Shown piece after piece: positions 44,203 to 51,229 of a stretch of 64,000 nt of DNA. The DNA is from Sphingopyxis sp. HIX (GTDB taxonomy: Bacteria > Pseudomonadota > Alphaproteobacteria > Sphingomonadales > Sphingomonadaceae). Each line of letters begins with the position of its first letter. The first letter of the stretch is position 1. The notes below the pieces were generated by a model. It did not search any database. It was not told where the DNA came from and was given only the letters and a program-made list of their open reading frames with translations. The stretch is from contig NZ_LNSB01000008.1 in assembly GCF_001468285.1 (NCBI RefSeq), positions 52,225 to 116,224 on the forward strand. Reading direction: 5' to 3'. A program made the translations under genes and the position numbers.

Positions 44203-44601
44203 TTACTGCGCCAGCGCGAGCAGCGGGCGGCCCTCGTTGAGGTTGGCGAGCGCGGTGCGTGCGGCCCAGCGCGAGTCGACGTAGCGGCCGCTGGCGAGTT
44301 CGAGATCGTAGCGGATCGGGCTGCCCAGCGCGGCGGTGTAGGCGGCGGCGGCCTCGTCGGTGCGACCCAGACGAGCATAAGCGGTGCCGAGGTTGATCAG
44401 CCGCGACGGGTCGCGCGCGTCGAGCTTGCTCTCGCCGGTCAGCTTGGCCACCGCGGCGCGGTTGTCGCCCGCCTTGAGCTCGGCATAGGCGACGGGCAGC
44501 GCTTCCGAATCGGCCTGCGGACCCGTCACGACGATGATCGATTGCGCGCCGGCAGGGGTCGCAAGAGCAAGGGCGACGAGCGGCAGCAGGATTTTTTTCA
44601 T
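44203..44601 (-). CDS. small secreted TPR protein
   Basis: 132 aa with signal peptide [19 protein letters not shown]. One to two TPR units ([27 protein letters not shown]) follow. Function unknown. Its upstream region is AT-rich and shared with ahcY, with three TGTCACA motifs. Confidence 0.8.
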   Translation of the reverse strand: MKKILLPLVALALATPAGAQSIIVVTGPQADSEALPVAYAELKAGDNRAAVAKLTGESKLDARDPSRLINLGTAYARLGRTDEAAAAYTAALGSPIRYDLELASGRYVDSRWAARTALANLNEGRPLLALAQ

Positions 44602-45031
44602 CTGTGGTATCTCCCCGAAAACTTGGGAGGATTTTCTGCCTGCTCCAAAGAAAAGTCAATATTTCGAGCTATTTGTAACACGGCTGTCACAAACCGAAAT
44701 TAAGCTAATCGCTAAGGCGCATTATAAGTCAGGATTTTCAGAATCTTGGCCACGGCGACTCGCTGTCACATTCGGGACACGCGAATTGTCACAATTGCGC
44801 CCGCCGAAAATTTATTTTCGCCGCCGCGCGGTTTTGCGGCGCTTGGGCCGTGCCCGTGGTGCGGGATTCGCGGCAGCCTTACAGCGCGCGCCGGCGCTCG
44901 GCGAAGCGCGCCGGACATGCGATATAAAGAAAAGTTTATATTTGATCCCGGCGGCGCTTTGGGCTAGGGCGCGCGCGATTATTTCGTGGCCGCTCGCCTG
45001 CGGTCGTATTGCCAAAAATGGAGAATCCCCC
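44602..45031. promoter_or_regulatory. 430-bp AT-rich intergenic region upstream of ahcY with repeated TGTCACA sites
   Basis: The region is clearly more AT-rich than its surroundings in its first 250 bases. TGTCACA occurs at 44685, 44764 and 44788. The first forms an imperfect dyad TTTGTAACA-CGGC-TGTCACAAA (44672-44693), and the last AATTGT-C-ACAATT (44784-44796). Probably divergent promoters for the TPR gene and ahcY. I see no SAH-riboswitch consensus. No gene is supported here. Confidence 0.5.
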
Positions 45032-46447
45032 GTGGCCACTCTCGCCGCCGACACCCGCGATTATGTCGTTGCCGACATCAGCCTCGCCGATTTCGGGCGC
45101 AAGGAAATCAACATCGCCGAAACCGAAATGCCGGGCCTGATGGCGCTGCGCAGCGAGTTCGGCGCCGCACAGCCACTCAAGGGCGCGAAGATCGTCGGCT
45201 CGCTGCACATGACGATCCAGACCGCAGTGCTGATCGAGACGCTGACCGCGCTCGGCGCCGAAGTGCGTTGGGCGACGTGCAACATCTTCTCGACACAGGA
45301 CCATGCCGCCGCCGCGATCGCCGCGTCGGGCGTGCCGGTATTCGCGGTGAAGGGCGAAAGCCTCGCCGATTATTGGGACTATGTCGGCCGCATCTTCGAC
45401 TGGGGCGTCGAAGACGGCACGACGTGCAACCTGATTCTCGACGACGGCGGCGACGCCACGATGTTCGCGCTGTGGGGCGCGAAGCTCGAGGCCGGCGAAA
45501 CCATGCCGGCGCCCGAGAATGAGGAAGAGATCGAGATGCAGCGCGCGCTGAAGGCGTTTGTCGCGGCCAATCCGGGCTATCTCACCAAGACCGTCAAGGC
45601 GATCAAGGGCGTGTCGGAAGAAACGACGACCGGCGTTCACCGCCTGTACCACATCGCCAAGAAGGGCGAGCTGCCCTTCCCCGCGATCAACGTCAACGAC
45701 AGCGTCACCAAGTCGAAGTTCGACAACCTCTATGGCTGCAAGGAATCGCTCGTCGACGCAATCCGCCGCGGCACCGACGTGATGCTGGCGGGCAAGGTCG
45801 CGACCGTCGCCGGCTTCGGCGACGTCGGCAAGGGCAGCGCCCAGTCGCTCCGCAACGGCGGCGCGCGCGTGCTCGTCACCGAAATCGACCCGATCTGCGC
45901 GCTGCAGGCGGCGATGGAAGGCTTCGAGGTCGTGTCGATGGACGAGGCCGTCCAGCGTTCGGACATCTTCGTCACCGCGACCGGCAACGCCGACGTCATC
46001 ACCGCCGAGCATATGGCGGCGATGAAGAATATGGCGATCGTCTGCAACATCGGCCACTTCGACAGCGAGATCCAGATCGCGGCGCTCGCCAATTACAAGT
46101 GGACCGAAGTGAAGCCGCAGGTCGACCTGGTCGAATTCCCCGACGGCAAGCAGATCATCATCCTGTCGAAGGGTCGTCTCGTGAACCTCGGCAACGCGAC
46201 CGGCCACCCGTCGTTCGTGATGTCGGCGAGCTTCACCAACCAGACGCTCGCGCAGATCGAACTGTGGACGCGCAGCGAGCAGTATAACAACGACGTCTAC
46301 GTCCTGCCGAAGCATCTCGACGAGAAGGTCGCGGCGCTGCACCTCGAAAAGCTGGGCGTGCATCTGTCGAAGCTGACCAAGAAGCAGGCCGATTATATCG
46401 GCGTGCCGGTCGAGGGCCCGTTCAAGCCCGATCATTATCGGTACTGA
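45032..46447 (+). CDS. ahcY: adenosylhomocysteinase
   Basis: 471 aa from GTG 45032, with GGAGA seven bases upstream; a nearby ATG at 45018 is out of frame. It reversibly splits S-adenosylhomocysteine to adenosine and homocysteine using bound NAD, keeping SAM-dependent methylation going. Motifs: [48 protein letters not shown], and [14 protein letters not shown] (NAD site near residue 262), ending KPDHYRY. Followed by strong hairpins. Confidence 0.97.
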   Translation: MATLAADTRDYVVADISLADFGRKEINIAETEMPGLMALRSEFGAAQPLKGAKIVGSLHMTIQTAVLIETLTALGAEVRWATCNIFSTQDHAAAAIAASGVPVFAVKGESLADYWDYVGRIFDWGVEDGTTCNLILDDGGDATMFALWGAKLEAGETMPAPENEEEIEMQRALKAFVAANPGYLTKTVKAIKGVSEETTTGVHRLYHIAKKGELPFPAINVNDSVTKSKFDNLYGCKESLVDAIRRGTDVMLAGKVATVAGFGDVGKGSAQSLRNGGARVLVTEIDPICALQAAMEGFEVVSMDEAVQRSDIFVTATGNADVITAEHMAAMKNMAIVCNIGHFDSEIQIAALANYKWTEVKPQVDLVEFPDGKQIIILSKGRLVNLGNATGHPSFVMSASFTNQTLAQIELWTRSEQYNNDVYVLPKHLDEKVAALHLEKLGVHLSKLTKKQADYIGVPVEGPFKPDHYRY

Positions 46448-46450
46448 TTT

Positions 46451-46549
46451 CTTCGCCTGACGGCGAAGGCGGCACCGGCCCACTCCCCCACCCGGCCTCC
46501 CATAGGCTACTATCGTCGTGGAGGCCGGGTGGGGGAGTGGGCCGGTGCC
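46451..46549. terminator. terminator hairpin and 30-bp perfect inverted repeat after ahcY
   Basis: A small hairpin CTTCGCC-TGA(C)-GGCGAAG (46451-46468) is followed by a 30-base perfect inverted repeat, 46471-46500 and 46520-46549, around a 19-base loop. The arms start GGCACCGGCCCACTCCCCCA. It probably stops ahcY transcription and is a cassette of the palindromic repeat class. Confidence 0.8.
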
Positions 46550-46720
46550 GCAGCGTTTCCGCATCGCGGAAACTCGGACGAAACTGTGGACGGCGCGCTC
46601 ATCGGAAGATGTAGTGCGCCGTTTCGCTATGACATGCGATTGAAACATGACTCCATCGTCTTTACGGCTGGCGGGCATGGCACGGGCGTCGGCGGCGGAA
46701 ATGCGGGAGCGTGACGGAGG

Positions 46721-49084
46721 ATGAGCGGCACGCTGTCCCCGACCCTGACCTTCGCGCTCGGCGGCTTTGCGGCGCTGTGGCTGATGCTCGGCATCTGGGC
46801 CGCGGGGCGCGGTCTCGCGATGCAGCGGCGCTCGGCCTTTGCCGCGGCGCAGACCGAGCGGCTCGCGAGCCTGGTCGAAGCCTCGCCCTATCTGCCCGTC
46901 GTGGTGCGCGGCGACTGGCGCATCGAGGCGAGCGAACGGCTCGGCCGCTGGCTGGGGCTCGAACGCGGCCCGCGCAATTTCGACGAGCTGCGCGGATTGG
47001 GCGCGGGTATCGAGGCGGGCGAGCATGAGGCGCTGCGCCAGGCGATCCTCGGCGCGCAGCGCGGCGCCAAGCCCTTCACCATGACGCTGCGCCCGCAGGG
47101 CGGCTCGCGCACGATCCTGGTCCATGGCGGCCCCGCGCCGGCGACGATCGGCAGCGCGGGCAGCGTCCTCTTGTGGCTCGACGACGCCACCGACAGCCTC
47201 GCCTCGCAATTCGCGCTGAAGCGCGAGCGCGACGAGGCGATGGCGGCGTTCGATGCCTTGTCCGGTTTGATCGAGGTCGCGCCCTTTCCGATGTGGTTCC
47301 GCGACCCGCGGCTCGACCTCGCGCTCGTCAACCTCGCCTATGTGAAAGCCGTCGAGGCGCCGAACGCCGCGGCGGTGATCGAGCAGGGGATCGAATTGCT
47401 CGAACCCGTCGCCGGGGTCAGCGCCGCCGAGGCCGCGCAGGCGGCGCGCGTCGCGGGGGCGGCGCAGCTGCGCACCGTGCCCGTCACTATCGCCGGCGAG
47501 CGGCGCATCATGCGCGTCGTCGACGTGCCGCTGGCCCCCGCGGGCGGTCTGCCGATCGGCATCGCGGGCTATGCGATCGACGTGCAGGAGCTGGAGAGCG
47601 AGCGCGGGGCGCACCGCCGCTTTGCCGACACCCAGCGCGAATTGCTCGACCGGCTGTCGGCGGCGGTGGCGCAGTTCGACGGCGAGCAGGCGCTGGTCTT
47701 TGCCAACCAGCCGTTCCGCCGGATGTTCGAGCTCGACAATGACGGGGTGGCCGAGGCGCCGCCGCTCGCGCGGCTGCTCGACGCGTGGCGCGAGACGGGG
47801 CGGATTCCCGAGGTGCGCGACTATCCCGAATGGCGGCAGGCGCATGTCGACTGGTTCGCCAGCGCCGAGGCCAATGAAGAGGACTGGCTGCTGCGCGACG
47901 GCACGCATCTGCGCGTCGTGGCGCAGCCGACCCCCGACGGCGGGCTGCTGCTGATCGCCGAGGACCGCACCGAGCAGGTCCAGCTCGCGGGCGCGCGCGA
48001 CACGCTGCTGCGCGTGCGCACCGCGACCTTCGACAATCTGTTCGAGGCGATCGCGGTGTTCGCGCCCGACGGCAAGCTGCACCTGTGGAACCAGCGCTTC
48101 CGCCGCCTGTGGGGCGTCGACGAGCCGACGCTGGCGGCGCATCCGCGCGTCGATGCGCTGATGGGCGGGCTCGCCGACCGGCTCGCCAAGCCCAACCAGA
48201 TCAGCATCGTGCAGGAGGTGATCCGCGCCGCGACGATGGAGCGCACCCAGCGCGCGGGCGAAATATTGTTCCGCGACGGGCGCCATTTCGACTTCGCCGC
48301 GATCCCGCTGCCCGACGGCAATGCGCTGCTGATCATGCTCGACGTCAGCGACAACCGGAAGATGGAGGCGGCGCTGCGCGACCGCAACGAAGCGCTCGAG
48401 GCGGCCGACAAGGTCAAGACCGCATTCCTGTCGCGGATGAGCTACGAATTGCGCACGCCGCTCACCTCGATCGGCGGCTTCGGCGAGATGCTGCAGGCGG
48501 GTTATGCGGGCAAGCTCGGCGACCAGCAGCGCGTCTATGTCGACGCGATCATGGATTCGGTCGCGGTGCTCTCGCGCCAGATCGACAATGTCCTCGACCT
48601 CGCGCAGGGCGAGGCGGGCATGCTCGCGGTCGAGCTGGCGCCGGTCGACGTCGCCGGGCTGCTCCAGCGCGCGCTCGACGAGGCGGGGCCCTTTGCGGCG
48701 AGCCAGGGCGTCGAGCTGGTCGGCAATATTTCGGCGGGGCTCGGCGCGATCCAGGGCGATGCCGCGCGGCTGTCGCGGCTCGTCGCGGGGCTGCTCGACA
48801 ATGCGGTGCGTTATACGGCGCCGAACCGCAAGAAGGGCGGCCGCGTGCTGCTCCACGCCGAGGGCGATGCGAAGGGGATCGACATCATCGTGTCGGACAA
48901 CGGCCCCGGGCTGCCCGAGGCGGTCGTCGCGCTGACCAAGGGGCGGGAGGCGGGCACGCAGAGCGGCGGCATCGGCCTAGCGCTCACGCGCCAGCTCGTC
49001 GCGGCGCACCGCGGCACGATGGAGGTGATGAGCGAGAAGGGGCAGGGGACGCTGGTGCGCGTGAGCCTGCCGCGCGGCGCATGA
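46721..49084 (+). CDS. divL: DivL-like non-canonical histidine kinase homolog (Tyr in H-box)
   Basis: 787 aa. One N-terminal membrane segment (LTFALGGFAALWLMLGIWAAG), then several PAS-like domains over residues ~130-550, an HisKA-type dimerisation helix and an HATPase domain. The H-box reads RMSYELRTPLTSIGGF, with Y575 where active kinases have His, the hallmark of Caulobacter DivL. The ATP lid motifs (DNAVRY with N694; DNGPGLP with D726; GGIGLALTRQ) are kept. DivL recruits DivK and regulates CckA in the CtrA pathway. Neighbourhood (ahcY, tsaE) also fits DivL. A stop/start overlap ATGA joins it to tsaE. Confidence 0.9.
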   Translation: MSGTLSPTLTFALGGFAALWLMLGIWAAGRGLAMQRRSAFAAAQTERLASLVEASPYLPVVVRGDWRIEASERLGRWLGLERGPRNFDELRGLGAGIEAGEHEALRQAILGAQRGAKPFTMTLRPQGGSRTILVHGGPAPATIGSAGSVLLWLDDATDSLASQFALKRERDEAMAAFDALSGLIEVAPFPMWFRDPRLDLALVNLAYVKAVEAPNAAAVIEQGIELLEPVAGVSAAEAAQAARVAGAAQLRTVPVTIAGERRIMRVVDVPLAPAGGLPIGIAGYAIDVQELESERGAHRRFADTQRELLDRLSAAVAQFDGEQALVFANQPFRRMFELDNDGVAEAPPLARLLDAWRETGRIPEVRDYPEWRQAHVDWFASAEANEEDWLLRDGTHLRVVAQPTPDGGLLLIAEDRTEQVQLAGARDTLLRVRTATFDNLFEAIAVFAPDGKLHLWNQRFRRLWGVDEPTLAAHPRVDALMGGLADRLAKPNQISIVQEVIRAATMERTQRAGEILFRDGRHFDFAAIPLPDGNALLIMLDVSDNRKMEAALRDRNEALEAADKVKTAFLSRMSYELRTPLTSIGGFGEMLQAGYAGKLGDQQRVYVDAIMDSVAVLSRQIDNVLDLAQGEAGMLAVELAPVDVAGLLQRALDEAGPFAASQGVELVGNISAGLGAIQGDAARLSRLVAGLLDNAVRYTAPNRKKGGRVLLHAEGDAKGIDIIVSDNGPGLPEAVVALTKGREAGTQSGGIGLALTRQLVAAHRGTMEVMSEKGQGTLVRVSLPRGA

Positions 49085-49533
49085 CCGACTATCGCTGCGA
49101 TTATACGCTGGCCGAGGCCGAGCGCATCGGCGCGGCCATCGGCGCCGCACTGGCGCCGGGCGACGTCGTGCTGCTGGCGGGCGACCTCGGCGCGGGCAAG
49201 ACGACGCTGGCGCGCGCGATGCTCAAGGCGCGCGGGCTCGCGGGCGAGGCGCCGAGCCCGACCTTCGCGATCGTGCAGCCCTATGCGCCGCCCGAGGTCG
49301 ATTTGGCCCTAGCGCATGTCGATCTCTACCGGATCGAGGACGAGGCGGAGCTGGTCGAACTCGGGCTCGACGACTATCTCTATGACGGCGCGCTCTTGAT
49401 CGAATGGCCCGAACGGCTGGGCGCCGATGGCTGGCCCGGCGCGCTGTCGATCCGGATTTCGGGGAGCGGCGACGCGCGCGTCTTGACAGCCGCGGTGCCG
49501 ACGTCTTGGGGGAGCCGATGGCCGCTCCGATGA
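49081..49533 (+). CDS. tsaE: tRNA threonylcarbamoyladenosine biosynthesis ATPase TsaE
   Basis: 150 aa. P-loop AGDLGAGKTTLARAML, switch HVDLYRI and WPERLG are canonical. It powers the TsaBDE complex in t6A37 synthesis, the substrate of MtaB encoded at 8 kb. ATG overlaps the divL stop; its 3' end overlaps amgK by 16 bases. Confidence 0.95.
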   Translation: MTDYRCDYTLAEAERIGAAIGAALAPGDVVLLAGDLGAGKTTLARAMLKARGLAGEAPSPTFAIVQPYAPPEVDLALAHVDLYRIEDEAELVELGLDDYLYDGALLIEWPERLGADGWPGALSIRISGSGDARVLTAAVPTSWGSRWPLR

Positions 49534-50513
49534 TTCCGCCCGCTTATGCGCCCGCCTTCCTTGCCGCGCATGGCTGGGGCGGGGCCGAGATATTGCCGCT
49601 CGCGGGCGACGCCTCCTTTCGCCGCTATTTCCGCATCGTCGACGGCGATCGCCGTGCGGTGCTGATGGACGCGCCGCCGCCCGAGGAGGATCCGCGGCCC
49701 TTCATCGCGGTCGCCGAATTTCTTTGCGACCAGGGGCTCAACGCGCCGACGATCTTCGCGCGCGACCTCGACCGCGGGATGCTGCTGATCGAGGATTTCG
49801 GCGACGTGCGGCTGCGCGAGACGGTCGACGCCGCGCTGCACCGCGAAGAGGCTTATTACGCGGGCCTCACCGATCTCTTGGTCCACCTCCACGCGCGGCC
49901 GCCGATGGACGGGCTGCCGGTGCACGGGCTTGAGCAGTGGCTCGACGAGGTGATGCTGTTCAGCGACTGGTATTGCCCGGCTCTGGGGCTTGAGGTCGAC
50001 CGCGACGCTTTCCGCGCGGCGTGGGACGCGGCGCTGCTGCCGGTCGAGACCGACCGCCTGCCGCGCGTCACTGTGCTGCGCGACTTCCATGCCGAAAATA
50101 TCATGCTGGTCGAGGGGCTGGACGGCATCGCGCATTACGGCCTGCTCGATTTCCAGGACGCGCTGATCGGCCACCCCGCCTACGACCTCGCCTCGGTGCT
50201 CGAGGACGCACGGCGCGACGTGACCCCGGCGGTCGAGGCGGCGATGCTCGCGCGTTACCAGGGCGCCACCGGGACCGATATAGAAGGCGCGTACTGGGCG
50301 CTCGCGGCGCAGCGCAACACGCGCATCCTGGGGGTGTTCGTGCGGCTGTGGAAGCGCGACGGCAAGCCCGGATACCGCCAGTTCCAGCCGCGCATGTGGG
50401 GGCTGCTCGAACGCGACCTCGCGCATCCGGCGCTGGCGCCGGTGAAGGCGTGGTTCGACGAAAATGTGCCCGCCGACAAGCGCGCCGCGGCGTGGGAAGA
50501 CTATCGCGCATGA
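49518..50513 (+). CDS. amgK: aminoglycoside phosphotransferase-like sugar kinase (AmgK homolog)
   Basis: 331 aa from ATG 49518 with GGGGGAG upstream. APH fold: LAGDASFRRYFRIVDGD (ATP-loop), RDFHAENIML (catalytic Asp loop) and LLDFQDALIGHPAYDLASV (metal Asp). Directly followed by a MurU-type nucleotidyltransferase; the AmgK-MurU pair converts MurNAc to UDP-MurNAc in peptidoglycan recycling and lowers fosfomycin sensitivity in Pseudomonas. Assignment rests on the pairing and family, so a different sugar is possible. Confidence 0.82.
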   Translation: MAAPMIPPAYAPAFLAAHGWGGAEILPLAGDASFRRYFRIVDGDRRAVLMDAPPPEEDPRPFIAVAEFLCDQGLNAPTIFARDLDRGMLLIEDFGDVRLRETVDAALHREEAYYAGLTDLLVHLHARPPMDGLPVHGLEQWLDEVMLFSDWYCPALGLEVDRDAFRAAWDAALLPVETDRLPRVTVLRDFHAENIMLVEGLDGIAHYGLLDFQDALIGHPAYDLASVLEDARRDVTPAVEAAMLARYQGATGTDIEGAYWALAAQRNTRILGVFVRLWKRDGKPGYRQFQPRMWGLLERDLAHPALAPVKAWFDENVPADKRAAAWEDYRA

Positions 50514-51229
50514 CCGCGAAGATCGAAAGCGCGATGGTGATGGCCGCCGGGCTCGGCAAGCGCATGCGCCCGCTGACCGCCACCCGCCCCAAGCCGCTGG
50601 TACGCGTCGCGGGCAAGGCGCTGATCGACCACAGCCTCGACCGGATCGAGGCGGCGGGGATTGGCCATGTCGTGGTCAACGTCCATTACCTCGCCGACGC
50701 GCTCGAAGCGCATCTCGCGGCGCAGAAACGCAGCTTCACCATCGCGATTTCGGACGAGCGCGCCCTGCTGCTCGAAACCGGCGGTGGGATGATGAAGGCG
50801 CTGCCGCAGCTGACCGGCGACCCGATCCTGATCGTCAACAGCGACAATATCTGGACCGACGGGCCGCAGGACAGCATCCGGCAGCTCGCGCGCCACTGGG
50901 ACGGCGAGCGGATGGACGCGCTGCTGCTGGTGATCCGCCAGGCGAGCGCGACGGGGCATGGCGGGCGCGGCGATTTCCACATGGACCCGGTCGGGCGCCT
51001 GTCGCGGCGCAAGCCCGGGCGGATCGCGCCCTTCGTCTACACCGGGGTCCAGCTCGTGTCGCGGCGGCTGCTCGTCGATGCGCCCGAGGGACCGTTTTCG
51101 ACCAACATCTTCTGGGACCGCGCGATCGCGGCGGAGCGACTGTACGGCCTGTCGCACATGGGGCAGTGGTTCGACGTCGGCACTCCCGCGAGCATCGGAC
51201 CGACCGAAGCCGCGCTGACGGATGGCTGA
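50510..51229 (+). CDS. murU: N-acetylmuramate-1-phosphate uridylyltransferase (MurU homolog)
   Basis: 239 aa. MVMAAGLGKRMRPLTATRPKPLVRVAGKALIDH is the nucleotidyltransferase signature; PILIVNSDNIW has the metal Asp. Makes UDP-MurNAc from MurNAc-1-P with UTP in the recycling shunt. ATG overlaps the amgK stop by four bases and its end overlaps addB by eight. Confidence 0.85.
   Translation: MTAKIESAMVMAAGLGKRMRPLTATRPKPLVRVAGKALIDHSLDRIEAAGIGHVVVNVHYLADALEAHLAAQKRSFTIAISDERALLLETGGGMMKALPQLTGDPILIVNSDNIWTDGPQDSIRQLARHWDGERMDALLLVIRQASATGHGGRGDFHMDPVGRLSRRKPGRIAPFVYTGVQLVSRRLLVDAPEGPFSTNIFWDRAIAAERLYGLSHMGQWFDVGTPASIGPTEAALTDG

Noticed and set aside
44602..45031. SAH riboswitch upstream of ahcY
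   Set aside because: No matching conserved core could be recognised; an unbiased covariance search would be needed.
44936..48856. Very long minus-strand open frame opposite ahcY and divL
   Set aside because: Low-complexity Arg/Ala/His-rich translation with no domain, fully antisense to two strongly supported genes; typical shadow frame in GC-rich DNA.
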